Positions 45,359-55,563 of a DNA stretch of 64,000 nt are shown one piece after another. Origin of the DNA: Flagellimonas sp. CMM7 (GTDB lineage: Bacteria > Bacteroidota > Bacteroidia > Flavobacteriales > Flavobacteriaceae). The notes beneath the pieces are model-generated. The model was not told the origin of the DNA. It searched no databases and was given only the letters and a program-made list of their open reading frames with translations. The stretch spans positions 2,344,001 through 2,408,000 of the forward strand of contig NZ_CP090003.1 of the NCBI RefSeq assembly GCF_021390195.1, read 5' to 3'. The position numbers were made by a program, and so were the translations under genes. Position 1 is the stretch's first letter. Each line of letters starts with the position of its first letter.

Positions 45359-46693
45359 TTATTGAATCATTTTAAGATTGTCCACAACAAATTTGCCTAA
45401 ATCCCGTCCTTGCTTTACTCCTACATCCACAGCCTGGCGATAATGGATGCCACCATACATTCTACTTATGGCAGCTTCATCTGCTGCTTGTTTAAAGGAA
45501 GTGAAAGAACGCACAGGTAATCCGTAAGGCACTTCAGTATCGTCATCAAAAGCAAAATTTTCTCCAAAAATATTGGTTAGGGTTGTTGCCGCTGCACCAG
45601 ACACTACACTATGGCCACTGGTATACTCAGGAAATGGAGGCGTTTGTAGAATGGGGACCCAATTCTCATCTATATGTTCGTTAATAAGTGTTTCTGGACG
45701 TATTAGATTACTTCTGTATTTTTCATCCCAGCAACTTATAAAAGCATCGACCATGGCAATTGATGCTTTGGTATAAGCGTAAACCGTTTTGTTTACGTCT
45801 GCATTTGATTTTCTACTTGCAATTTTTGTAATACCAATCCAATGCGCTCCAGGGGTTATTTTTTTGGTTGCAAACATTAAGTGCCCCCTAGTCACGGATA
45901 CATAGGGATTGCAATCCCAAAATTGGGCAATCTCAACTTCTTCTGAATCATCCCCAGCGGAAGTTATTTGATTACTAATGTCATAGACCTCCTTTAGTTC
46001 TTTAAAGAAATCCGAATCTTCTTCCATGGAAAATGGAGGAGGAGGAGAAGGCTTAAACTGACTGGCAGAATCTATTACTAAAGGTCTTATTTTGTTCCAA
46101 TGTGGCTCAATTCCGGCCATGTACGACGGTGGCGTAGGTTGCCATCTTGATGGATTATCAGTGTCAACTGTAAACTTTGGCATGGTTCGGGTTTGGTTGT
46201 AATTGTCACCGTTCATCCATTCTGCAATATGCTCCGCAACCTCCAGTCCGTATGTTTTTGAACTATTGAATTCTTTTGCATTTTTACGCTCCCATATAGT
46301 ATAAAGACTATCGCGATAAGCTTCAATCCTATCTTCAGAAAAAATAAGGCGCTTACTTAATTCTATATGCGCTATTAATGCAGCCAATTCATGATTGATA
46401 ACGTCTCCTTCTTTGGGAGCAGGGATAGCTTTTAAGTCTCTAACCTGATTGGCTAATGATAGGTATTCATTTTCTTGTGAGGCCAAGATTTCATAAGCAG
46501 CGATATTTGGATAAGCAAATATTCTACTTGCCACTGGCGGCGAAAAAATATCATGTATCATTACTTCTGTTACCTTGTCAACTGAACCATGAAAATCTTC
46601 AGGTGTTATAGTAATGGGTTTACTTTCTTCCGTGCAAGAAAAAAGAAACGTAGCGAATAGAAGTAGTAAGCCGATTTGTCCTTTCATCATCAA
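45359..46693 (-). CDS. Vanadium-dependent haloperoxidase-like PAP2 lipoprotein
   Basis: A 444-residue predicted lipoprotein (signal ending ATFLFSCTEE, cysteine at about residue 20) of the PAP2 / vanadium haloperoxidase superfamily. The motifs EYTSGHSVVSGAA (catalytic H361) and RMYGGIHYRQAVDVG (vanadate/phosphate ligand H417) are intact. These sites hold either vanadate, to oxidise halides, or a phosphate group, for phosphatase action; sequence alone does not separate the two. It is encoded 6 bases after a giant VCBS protein, a pairing I have seen repeatedly in Bacteroidota genomes. Its location at the cell envelope fits extracellular or periplasmic action. Confidence 0.87.
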   Translation of the reverse strand: MMMKGQIGLLLLFATFLFSCTEESKPITITPEDFHGSVDKVTEVMIHDIFSPPVASRIFAYPNIAAYEILASQENEYLSLANQVRDLKAIPAPKEGDVINHELAALIAHIELSKRLIFSEDRIEAYRDSLYTIWERKNAKEFNSSKTYGLEVAEHIAEWMNGDNYNQTRTMPKFTVDTDNPSRWQPTPPSYMAGIEPHWNKIRPLVIDSASQFKPSPPPPFSMEEDSDFFKELKEVYDISNQITSAGDDSEEVEIAQFWDCNPYVSVTRGHLMFATKKITPGAHWIGITKIASRKSNADVNKTVYAYTKASIAMVDAFISCWDEKYRSNLIRPETLINEHIDENWVPILQTPPFPEYTSGHSVVSGAAATTLTNIFGENFAFDDDTEVPYGLPVRSFTSFKQAADEAAISRMYGGIHYRQAVDVGVKQGRDLGKFVVDNLKMIQ

Positions 46694-46699
46694 ATAGTT

Positions 46700-49600
46700 T
46701 TAATTCTGTACCCTATATATCTGGGCTTTATCGTTATTAAGCGTTACCAATAGATAAGTTCCGCTATTGGTTGCGACTATATTTAGGTGTCTTATTGATT
46801 TTTGTGCAAGATCTAAGCCCAATCTATCACCCAAAATTATATCTTTTTCATTAGTTATCAATGCTCCCGGAAAAGAATCGAACCTTCCTTGAAAAGGTGT
46901 GACGCCGAAATAGTTTCCAGCTACTAAAACCTCATTTTTAGAATCGCCATTAAAATCATGGGATAAAAAGGATTTAATTGGAGAAACTTGTAGCTCCGCT
47001 TTAAAGGGTACAAAAGTGAATGTATTACCTACATTCTTCAAATAGCCAGAACGCAGCTCATGAACCTCTAAGACTTTTGCCTTGACAAGGACTTTTTTGT
47101 CAAAAAGTTGCTCCATGGTTTTCCCTGCAAACTCTTTATAGGTATTGAACTTTTTTCTAAGAAAGACCAATTGTCCTGATAATTCGTCCAGCCCCAGAAT
47201 AGGATAGTATTTTCCATTTTTTTGCGTGGCAACAATAGTTTCCGTACTTCCGTTTTCATCAAAATCGGAGAAAAACATTTTCATAGGAGCTGTTTCAGAC
47301 GCGCTAAATTTTGAGTTGGAACCCCAATTGCCAAGCAAGTAGTCCATATCTCCGTCGGAATCAATATCAAAAGGGTGAATAGCTTGCCAAAGACCTTTTA
47401 ACGGACTATCCAGAAGGTCTACTGCACTAAAACTCCCATTGGAATTTTTATAGAATTTAGGAGCCATCCACCCTCCTATTAAGATCAAATCGTTTTGGCC
47501 ATCATTGTCAAAATCCGTCCAAATAGCATCTGTGACCATTCCAGCATTTTGGAATGGGGCATTTTCCATTATTGAAAAATTGCCACCTTCATTTAGCAAT
47601 ATGTATGAATTGGGAATCTCTCCGAATTTGGATGTAACAGTACTGGCACCCACAAAAAGATCTAAATCACCATCGTGGTCAAAATCATTTGCTTTAACAA
47701 CGGAAACATTTTCAAATAAATCTGGCAAATTGGATTTTCTAAAAGTAGAATCCTTTTTAGTAAAATAACTATCTAGTAAAGGTTTTGCCTTTCCTGAGAA
47801 ATCTGCCCCGCCTGAACCTAAAAAAACATCATTCTTTCCGTCTCCATTCAAATCTTTTATTAGTGCAACCACATCTTCTTTAACCGAATCTTTTTGTAGC
47901 TCAAGAAAATTTTGCTCCACAAATGATGTATCCTGTTGCACATAAATTTTAGAAGGAAAGAACTTTGATCCCCCAAAGAAAATATCTTCTTTTTCATCCC
48001 CATTTAAATCTCCTATCGCAGTTGCCGGACCTAAATCGGATACACGGTAAGGAATGAGTTTTTCTCTATTAAAGTCGATATGATTGTCCTCTATATGTGT
48101 AAAATCTATCCCCAAATTATCATCTACTTTTTTGAAAAGCATTTTAGCTTTGGATTTAATCGATTTGTAACTAAATGGTTTGGGATTATCCAGCTTTACC
48201 TCTAAGGTTTGATTGGCGGCAATGTCTTTAAGAGTTTGATATGACTTATCTGGCCAAACAATTTTTATTGAGTCAACCTTTTGGGTATTTCCGTACCCAA
48301 AGTGTATTACCGGCTCTGAACTCGACTGAAACCCTCGACTGGTATAGAGCTCTTTATATTGCAGTATACCTTTGTGGTAAGAATAGACTTTTGTTCCAAT
48401 AGCAAAAGGATTCTTTTCTTTAAACTTGGGTTGAATCTTAAGATAGTTTGCACTTGCGTTGGTCTTATTTATATAAATGGTGGCAGGTGAGTTTATGTTA
48501 TTGGTAACCAAATCCAAATCTCCATCGTTATCCAAATCCCCGTATGCAGTAGCACCTGATATTAAGGTGTCCTTGGTAATCCAATGGTCAGATTTGTTTT
48601 CAAATTGAAGATTTGTACTGCCTTTAAAAACAACATTATTTATTGCTCCAGAAGGCATTAGATTAAGTGCCTCTTGGTCTACAAGTTTAGTGTTGTCCAG
48701 TTTCTTCTGAATCTGTTCGTTGGAAATAAAACGGATGTAATCTAAATCATTAGGACGTTTTGGAATTCCGTTGGAAACAAACAAGTCCTGTTCTCCATCT
48801 TGATTGTAATCTCCAAACAGTGCGCTCCAACTCCAGTCAGTGGCCGCAATCCCACTAAGCAATGCAGTCTCTAGATAGTTGCCGCTGGGTCGGTTTACAT
48901 AAAGCATGTTTCTTGTAAATTGATAATGATATCCGTAACGCTCAATACGAAGTCGTTGAACTTGAATATTATCATCCCCTTCTGAAGATTTTAACGGGGT
49001 TTCATCTTCCGGAAGCATATCCAAAGAAATAAAATCCGGCAAGCCATCATGATTAATATCAGCAACATCGCTCCCCATAGAGAACCTGCTTGTATGTCCA
49101 AAGTGTTTTCTAAGACTTTCGGTAAACGTTCCATCACCATTATTTAAATAGTAATAATCATCTTCATGAAAGTCATTTCCAATATAAAGATCTGGATAAC
49201 CGTCTAAGTTAAAATCGGAAACGGCTATACCCAACCCATATCCATTGATTCCGCCATAGATTCCTGCTTCTTCACTGACTTCAGTAAATTTCTCCCCATC
49301 ATTTCTAAGCAGTTTATCTCCCGTTTCAAAATTCCGTGTATAGCGCAGATCAACTCTACCAAACGATTCTTGGGTATGCACTGCATGGTTTAATAAGTAA
49401 AGGTCCAAATCCCCATCTAGGTCATAGTCCAAGAAAGCAACAGAAGAACTGTACGAATCAAAATCCAATCCATATTTTGCAGCACTTTCTGAAAACGTAT
49501 TGTCGCCATTATTAATGAACAGCTCATTATGGCCCTCAAACCCATTGATTCCAACTGCGGCACACACGTAAATATCCAAAAAACCATCTCCGTTTACGTC

Positions 49601-49948
49601 TCCCATTACGGTACCGGTATTCCATGAACTCTTCCCTTGAATACCTGCAGTTTCAGAAATATCCTCAAACTTTAGTCCACCTTTATTTAAATACAATGCG
49701 TTTTTTACCTGATTTCCTGAAAAGAAAATATCTGGCAGACCATCATTGTTGATATCGCCAATAGCAACTCCACCACCGTTATAAAAATAGAGGTAGTCCA
49801 AAATGTTTAGATCATCTGATTCCGTTAGGGTATTGGTAAATGTAACCCCAGTATCTTCGGCAGATGGGTTTGAGAAAAGCTCACCTTCTTTTTTTCCACA
49901 ACCTATAACAACCAGGAAGAGGAGTGATAAAGAAATGTATTTATTCAT
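46700..49948 (-). CDS. VCBS/FG-GAP and ASPIC/UnbV repeat lipoprotein 1
   Basis: A 1082-residue predicted surface lipoprotein (signal ending LFLVVIGC, cysteine at residue 17). The N-terminal half is a run of FG-GAP/VCBS blades with calcium-binding-like acidic turns (GDINNDGLPDIFFSGN, GDVNGDGFLDIYV, FNLDGYPDLYIGND). An ASPIC/UnbV domain lies near residues 480-570 (AIGTKVYSYHKGILQYKELY, SEPVIHFGYGN), then a second FG-GAP half (about 610-930) and a conserved C-terminal module. These folds are integrin-like beta propellers and are usually placed in adhesion or glycan binding. It overlaps the upstream paralogue by 8 bases and is followed after 6 bases by the haloperoxidase-like gene, so they form one operon. 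Confidence 0.88.
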   Translation of the reverse strand: MNKYISLSLLFLVVIGCGKKEGELFSNPSAEDTGVTFTNTLTESDDLNILDYLYFYNGGGVAIGDINNDGLPDIFFSGNQVKNALYLNKGGLKFEDISETAGIQGKSSWNTGTVMGDVNGDGFLDIYVCAAVGINGFEGHNELFINNGDNTFSESAAKYGLDFDSYSSSVAFLDYDLDGDLDLYLLNHAVHTQESFGRVDLRYTRNFETGDKLLRNDGEKFTEVSEEAGIYGGINGYGLGIAVSDFNLDGYPDLYIGNDFHEDDYYYLNNGDGTFTESLRKHFGHTSRFSMGSDVADINHDGLPDFISLDMLPEDETPLKSSEGDDNIQVQRLRIERYGYHYQFTRNMLYVNRPSGNYLETALLSGIAATDWSWSALFGDYNQDGEQDLFVSNGIPKRPNDLDYIRFISNEQIQKKLDNTKLVDQEALNLMPSGAINNVVFKGSTNLQFENKSDHWITKDTLISGATAYGDLDNDGDLDLVTNNINSPATIYINKTNASANYLKIQPKFKEKNPFAIGTKVYSYHKGILQYKELYTSRGFQSSSEPVIHFGYGNTQKVDSIKIVWPDKSYQTLKDIAANQTLEVKLDNPKPFSYKSIKSKAKMLFKKVDDNLGIDFTHIEDNHIDFNREKLIPYRVSDLGPATAIGDLNGDEKEDIFFGGSKFFPSKIYVQQDTSFVEQNFLELQKDSVKEDVVALIKDLNGDGKNDVFLGSGGADFSGKAKPLLDSYFTKKDSTFRKSNLPDLFENVSVVKANDFDHDGDLDLFVGASTVTSKFGEIPNSYILLNEGGNFSIMENAPFQNAGMVTDAIWTDFDNDGQNDLILIGGWMAPKFYKNSNGSFSAVDLLDSPLKGLWQAIHPFDIDSDGDMDYLLGNWGSNSKFSASETAPMKMFFSDFDENGSTETIVATQKNGKYYPILGLDELSGQLVFLRKKFNTYKEFAGKTMEQLFDKKVLVKAKVLEVHELRSGYLKNVGNTFTFVPFKAELQVSPIKSFLSHDFNGDSKNEVLVAGNYFGVTPFQGRFDSFPGALITNEKDIILGDRLGLDLAQKSIRHLNIVATNSGTYLLVTLNNDKAQIYRVQN

Positions 49949-52900
49949 TTTGAATTTTTTCTAAAAACAAAGGGGCGGAATTATTCATCCCAACCATATA
50001 ATATTCCTTTTTATTGATCATTAGTTTTTTGATGCTCCTAGCTGGACCGGGAATGTTAACCCCCATATTTTTTGCCCATTGAAAACCATTTTCCCCAAAA
50101 CGCAAAAGTATGCCATGTGATGCATCCATCCTACCTAGCTGAGTGCTAATTTCATAGTTGTTGCCAACGGCAAGAATATCTTTATGACCATCCTTGTCAA
50201 AATCATCTACAATCATGTCGTTGATTGTAGAAACCTGAGCCATGGTGGGTAATTTAATTTTTTTGAAAGTGTTACTTCCAATATTTTCAAAATAGCAACT
50301 AGAAAGTTCGTAAACCTTTTTCTGCAGCGCATTTTTAAGATTCTCAGAACCAAAGAGGTCTTCCAGGGAGGCTTTTGCAAAGCTTTCGTAAGAAAGGAAC
50401 TTCTTGTTTAAAAAAGGCATTTGTTTTACCAGTTCATCTTTAGATGCAAAAGGTGTTTCTTTTTCATTATAGAAATAAGTGACTAATGGTTCTATAGAAC
50501 CGTTATCATCAAAATCGCGACTGTAAAGGGTAATCGGATTTTCGGTAGATGCTTTTAACTTACTATTGTTCCCCCAGTTTCCTACTACCAAGTCCAAATC
50601 CCCATCATTGTCAAAATCTTCAGCAATGATAGAACTCCAAAGGCCATGGGTTTTGTTCAAACCGTTGTTTGAAACCAGTTCCATTTTTTTACCATCGTTC
50701 ATGAAAACAGAAATTGGCATCCATTCCCCAACTGCTATAAGATCTTTAAACCCATTACCGTCCAAATCTGTCCAGATCATATCCTTCACATTACCTATGG
50801 ATTTAAAACTAGGGCAAACACTTGCTGTAACATCTTCAAAAACCCCACTTCCATTATTTTTAAACAGATATTGTGTTGCGGTAGTTCCAAATTGCTGCGG
50901 TACTTGGTCAGAGCTAATACAGATGTCCGTATGGCCATCTCCATCAAAATCAACTGCGGTAACTTTAGAGGCATTGAGCTCAACTCCCTTAAATGCTTCT
51001 GGGTCTTTTAAAAATATTCCATTTTGATTAAGGTAAAGTCTTGGTTGTATTCTATTGGAGGATTTAAACTCATTACCCGCACTTACTACCACTAAATCTT
51101 GAAAGTCATCACCATTGGCATCAAAAAATACATGTGAAACGTCCTCATTGAATGCATCTGTGGAAAAAACATCGCTTTGTTCTTCTATAAATACCCTTTC
51201 AACAGTTTGGAGATAGAGTTTAGATGCCTGCGCTTTTGCTCCCGAAATAAAAATGTCCTGAATGCCATCATTGTTTACATCAGCTACCGAAATAGAAGGT
51301 CCTTCATTTGTATTGGCAAAAGGTGCCAAGGGAGCTCTGTCAAAATCATAAGTAGATTGTTCTTTATGAACAAAAGAAATGAGACTATCCTTTTTAATAA
51401 ATATTGAAGGCTTAGCACTATTCCTTTCGGCATAAAAATTACCACTTGCATTCTTTTCTTCAACTTCTAGAGCTCCTGAGTTGACAAATTCAAGTTTTTG
51501 GTATTTTCCAGTGGGCCAAATAACTGTAAGTGATGCTAAAATGGAATCCTTGCCTATTCCCAGGTGGAGTGTATTGGGAACAGCAGATAAGTACCCTCTG
51601 CTCACATAGTTCTCTTGAGCTAAAGTCCCAGTTGTAGTCTGTGCAATAAGTTTGGCGCCAATGCCAAACGTATTTTCTTTATCCCCTTTAAAAGCTATTT
51701 TAATAGAGTTGTGATTTGGTTTTGAGTCAAGAGTATTTTCAAGAATAAAAGCTTCATCATTCACATTATTGACTACCAAATCCAAATCCCCATCATTATC
51801 CAAATCTACATAGACGCAACCATTGCTGTATGAATCCTCTTTGTTTGACCAAGAATCGGTGACATTTTGAAAGGTCAGGTCGCCATTATTTTTAAAGAAA
51901 TAATTTGGGACCTTTTTTTCTGGCAGTTCATTGATAAAGGCCATTTCCTTTTCTGACATTCCCTCTTCAATCTGTTTCTGAATTTTATCATTGGCTATAA
52001 AACTGATAAAGTCCATGTCATTGGTTGCTCCCTTTATTCCATTGGAAATGAAGATGTCTTTGTAACCATCGTTATCAAAATCGGCAAAAAGAGATCCCCA
52101 TGACCATTCTGAAGCGGAAATACCACTCAAATTGGCTATTTCACTAAAATTTGTATTCCCTAAATTAAGGTGTAGCGTGTTTTGCATGTATTGCGGAGCA
52201 AAACCGTTTTTCAAGTATTGTTGATATACCGGAAAAGCATATTCAAGGCCAGAGGTTTTGTAGGTCTCCAAATTCTCTGGTAGCATATCCAAAGAAATAA
52301 TGTCAGTTAAACCATCATTATTAATATCCGCAATGTCGTTACCCATAGAGAAATGGGAAGTGTGCCCTAACTTGGTTTCATCCTCAGAAATCACCTCTTT
52401 AAAAGTTCCATTCTTTTGGTTGATGTAGAGGTAGTCATTTTCAAAAAAATCGTTGCCCACATATATGTCAGCATACCCATCATTATTAATGTCACTAACT
52501 CCCAACCCAAGACCATATCCAATACCACCTTGGAAAATTCCAGCTTCAGCTGAAACATCAACAAAATTTCCATTGTCATTTCTATACAGAATATCGCCGG
52601 AAAGCGGGTCTATTTGCTTTCTCTTTATTCCCTTTCCATACGATCTATTGGGACTTACGGAATGATTGAGCAGGTACATATCCAAATCTCCATCTATATC
52701 ATAGTCAAAAAATGCCGCTTGTGTAGAGAATCCTGAGAAATCAAGATTGTATTTAGATGCTTCCTCTTTAAAAACAGGCACTCCTTTTTCATCAACGCCT
52801 TGATTAACATAAAGCAGATTCTTTCCTTTTATTTTTTTATAGTTGCCAACCTTGCATATGTAGATATCCAATAGGCCATCGTTGTTAACGTCAACATGGG

Positions 52901-53246
52901 TTACGCCTGTTGTCCACCCATCACTATTGTTAACGTTCGCAGCATTAGTGATATCTTCAAACTTAAAGTTCCCTTTGTTCATGTAGAACTTGTCCGCTCC
53001 TTGGTTTGATGTAAAATAAAGGTCAGTTAAACCGTCATTATTAAAATCACCAGCAGCAACCCCCGCACCATTATAGTAGTAGAGATACGTAAGAATATTG
53101 AGTTCTGGGGTGTCCCTGAGCTCGTTTTTGAAAGTTATACCAGTATGTGATGCAGGTAGTTTTTTAAAAAAGCTTTCTGAGCTGTTTTTAGAACAACCAA
53201 CACCAAGCAAAATAGCACTAAAGAAAATCCAGTAGATTCTTCTCAT
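49941..53246 (-). CDS. VCBS/FG-GAP and ASPIC/UnbV repeat lipoprotein 2
   Basis: A 1101-residue paralogue of the next gene, with the same order of parts: lipoprotein signal (SAILLGVGC, cysteine at residue 18), N-terminal FG-GAP blades (GDFNNDGLTDLYFTSNQG, SDINNDGYADIYVGNDFF), ASPIC/UnbV domain around residues 515-595 (GIGAKLIAQTTTGTLAQENY, NTLHLGIGKDS), C-terminal FG-GAP blades and the closing module (NWGNNSKLKASTENP, RDFDDNGSIEPLV). It is the first gene of the leftward operon and overlaps the second by 8 bases. I found no clear -7 element in the 182-base gap upstream, which it shares with the divergent symporter gene. Confidence 0.88.
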   Translation of the reverse strand: MRRIYWIFFSAILLGVGCSKNSSESFFKKLPASHTGITFKNELRDTPELNILTYLYYYNGAGVAAGDFNNDGLTDLYFTSNQGADKFYMNKGNFKFEDITNAANVNNSDGWTTGVTHVDVNNDGLLDIYICKVGNYKKIKGKNLLYVNQGVDEKGVPVFKEEASKYNLDFSGFSTQAAFFDYDIDGDLDMYLLNHSVSPNRSYGKGIKRKQIDPLSGDILYRNDNGNFVDVSAEAGIFQGGIGYGLGLGVSDINNDGYADIYVGNDFFENDYLYINQKNGTFKEVISEDETKLGHTSHFSMGNDIADINNDGLTDIISLDMLPENLETYKTSGLEYAFPVYQQYLKNGFAPQYMQNTLHLNLGNTNFSEIANLSGISASEWSWGSLFADFDNDGYKDIFISNGIKGATNDMDFISFIANDKIQKQIEEGMSEKEMAFINELPEKKVPNYFFKNNGDLTFQNVTDSWSNKEDSYSNGCVYVDLDNDGDLDLVVNNVNDEAFILENTLDSKPNHNSIKIAFKGDKENTFGIGAKLIAQTTTGTLAQENYVSRGYLSAVPNTLHLGIGKDSILASLTVIWPTGKYQKLEFVNSGALEVEEKNASGNFYAERNSAKPSIFIKKDSLISFVHKEQSTYDFDRAPLAPFANTNEGPSISVADVNNDGIQDIFISGAKAQASKLYLQTVERVFIEEQSDVFSTDAFNEDVSHVFFDANGDDFQDLVVVSAGNEFKSSNRIQPRLYLNQNGIFLKDPEAFKGVELNASKVTAVDFDGDGHTDICISSDQVPQQFGTTATQYLFKNNGSGVFEDVTASVCPSFKSIGNVKDMIWTDLDGNGFKDLIAVGEWMPISVFMNDGKKMELVSNNGLNKTHGLWSSIIAEDFDNDGDLDLVVGNWGNNSKLKASTENPITLYSRDFDDNGSIEPLVTYFYNEKETPFASKDELVKQMPFLNKKFLSYESFAKASLEDLFGSENLKNALQKKVYELSSCYFENIGSNTFKKIKLPTMAQVSTINDMIVDDFDKDGHKDILAVGNNYEISTQLGRMDASHGILLRFGENGFQWAKNMGVNIPGPARSIKKLMINKKEYYMVGMNNSAPLFLEKIQNE

Positions 53247-53428
53247 TTCATCAAAATAGGGGGTAAGATAACCATTCCCCTAGTAACAAAGAAAACCGAA
53301 TTAGTTAATGTTTTATAGAAACATATGTAACATATTTTGATGATTATATGGCATCTTAATATAGGAATTGCTGTTTTGATAAATAATCCAATATATTTAT
53401 AAACTACAAACCAACTGAACAGACCAAC

Positions 53429-55080
53429 ATGTTAGGAATATTATCTTTTCTGGGCTTTACTATTTTGGTAGGGGTCATTGCCTATTTGGCTACTAGAAGT
53501 ACTGATGAAAAATCATCTGATGGATATTTTTTGGGAGGAAGGAGTTTAACGGCAGGTGTCATTGCAGGATCTCTTTTGCTAACAAATTTATCAACCGAGC
53601 AAATAGTTGGTTTAAATGGAAGCGCCTACACAGATGGTTTGTCTGTTATGGCTTGGGAAACCTTGGCGGCCATTGCTATGGTGATTGCGGCCATATTCCT
53701 GTTGCCCAGATACTTAAAAGGTGGCCTAACTACTGTCCCACAGTTTTTGGCCGAAAGATTTGATGTTACTACCAAAACGATTACTTCGGGGTTGTTTTTA
53801 ACGGGTTACGTTGTAGTATTATTACCTGTAATTCTGTATTCTGGATCCGTAGCCATTAGTGGTATGTTCAATGTTCCAGAATTATTAAATGTTTCAGATA
53901 AAACCGCCCTTGTAATTTGTATTTGGGGAATTGGAGTCATTGGTTCTATTTACGCTGTATTTGGCGGGTTAAAAGCGGTCGCTGTTTCAGATAGCATTAA
54001 TGCTATTGGATTAATGATCGGGGGATATTGATACCTGTATTTGGATTGATGGCTATTGGTGATGGTAGCGTATTTTCTGGATTGGATACATTGATGTCCA
54101 CAAATCCAGAACGATTTGATTCTACGGGTCAACATGGACAAGAAGTGCCTTTTGCAACTATTTTTACTGGGATGATGTTGGTTCAACTGTTTTATTGGGG
54201 AACCAATCAGCAGATCATTCAAAGAGCTCTTGGAGCAAAGAGTTTAGCCGAAGGACAAAAAGGGTTGTTATTGGCTTCCTTTTTAAAAATATTGGGTCCG
54301 CTAATTTTAGTATTACCAGGAATGATAGCGTATCATTACTTTGATGGAAGTCTGGAATCTAGCGATATGGCATATCCTGCACTCGTAGGGGCTGTATTGC
54401 CCAAATATTTGGTTGGTTTTTTTGCTGCTGTACTGTTCGGTGCCATTCTAAGTTCGTTCAATAGTGTATTGAACAGTTCTGTAACTCTTTTTGGAATCGA
54501 TATTTATAAACAGCATATCAATAAAGAAGCTTCAGAAATTAAGGTGGTTAAGTATGGAAAGGTATTTGGAGTTTGTCTGGCTTTGGCAGCCATGTTTATA
54601 GCACCTTTGATTGCTAAGGCGGGCAGTTTGTTCAACTATTTGCAAGAAATAAACGGAATCTATAACATTCCTATACTCACCATCATAGTTGTTGGCTATT
54701 TGACCAAACGGGTTCCTGCGATAGCGGCTAAAATTGCCATATTTTTAGGCTCTGGACTTTATATTATCAGTCAATTTATAGTTGGGCCTACTATGGTAGA
54801 TAAAGCATTGGAAACTGCAAAAGCTTCAGGAATAACGGATGAAGCTGCCTTAAAAATTGTTGAAGCTGATGCCTATCCTCATTTTTTACATGTAATGGCC
54901 ATACTCTTCTTGTTAAATGCTGGAATTATGCTGATAATTGGTAAGTTCTATCCTAGAAAGGAAGCCTTTGTTCAGAAGTATACCAAACAAGTAGAAATAA
55001 CGCCGTACAAGTATGTAAAACAAGCGGGAGCGATTGTTTGTCTTATCGTGATCGGAATCTATATTTATTTTGCTAAATAA
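53429..55080 (+). pseudogene. Sodium:solute symporter interrupted by a -1 frameshift
   Basis: Two adjacent open frames encode the N- and C-terminal parts of one SLC5/SSS symporter. The first (53429-54031, 200 residues) has the family start GYFLGGRSLTAGVIAGSLLL and breaks off after SINAIGLMIGGY at a TGA. The second, in the -1 frame, continues with IPVFGLMAIGDGS and runs to 55080. The break is at a run of five G (54020-54024). Adding one G gives the seamless join GLMIGGILIPVFGL and a protein of 550 residues, normal for the family. The cause may be a real mutation, a phase-variable G tract or a sequencing error. It is divergent from the VCBS operon and convergent with the sulfite oxidase operon. 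Confidence 0.85.
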
Positions 55081-55093
55081 GCTAGATAAAGGG

Positions 55094-55561
55094 TTATTTT
55101 TCCAAGGAATACCATTCAATATCCGTGAGCACCTCGCGACGACCTTTCTTCTGAGGAGCGTAGTTAATTGCAAGATAATTGACAATGGCTTCCTCTTGAT
55201 TGCCCAAGTCCCATAAATTCTGGGTTTCCTGCATCCAACGAATGGTAGCAACCCAACCTTCTTTGGTCATTCTATTTTGCGTGACCAGTTTGGCAGAATG
55301 ACAATTGGTGCAATTTTGAATTACCTCGGTAAGTCCTTCTGCATCCACAAAACCTGTGGCAACGTGAATCCCGTTTTCAATCTTTCCTTCAACTTCAGGG
55401 ATGGTTATTATTGCTGTTTCTTCTGGTTCATTTTGAAGAATAGAAGGATTCAAAGCCACGTAAATAAATATAAAAACAGCAAAGGCAATCAAACCAAAAG
55501 CGGCGATGAGTTTTTGGTAAAGGCCGCGTACTTGTTTTTTAAATTCGTTTTCGGAGGACAT
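55094..55561 (-). CDS. Membrane-anchored cytochrome c subunit of sulfite dehydrogenase
   Basis: A 155-residue monoheme cytochrome c. An N-terminal anchor (about 18-38) holds it on the periplasmic side. The heme site is C84-T-N-C87-H88, and the distal methionine is probably in NRMTKEGW or IRWMQET. It is encoded 2 bases after the sulfite oxidase gene in the same direction, so it is very probably the electron acceptor of that enzyme, passing sulfite electrons to the respiratory chain as in SorAB-type enzymes. Confidence 0.88.
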   Translation of the reverse strand: MSSENEFKKQVRGLYQKLIAAFGLIAFAVFIFIYVALNPSILQNEPEETAIITIPEVEGKIENGIHVATGFVDAEGLTEVIQNCTNCHSAKLVTQNRMTKEGWVATIRWMQETQNLWDLGNQEEAIVNYLAINYAPQKKGRREVLTDIEWYSLEK

Positions 55562-55563
55562 GA

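Noticed and set aside
54015..54035. Programmed -1 ribosomal frameshifting in the symporter gene.
   Set aside because: The A-site codon could slip from GGA to GGG, but the P-site codon would have to re-pair from GGG to CGG, and I see no clear downstream stem. A lost G is the simpler reading.
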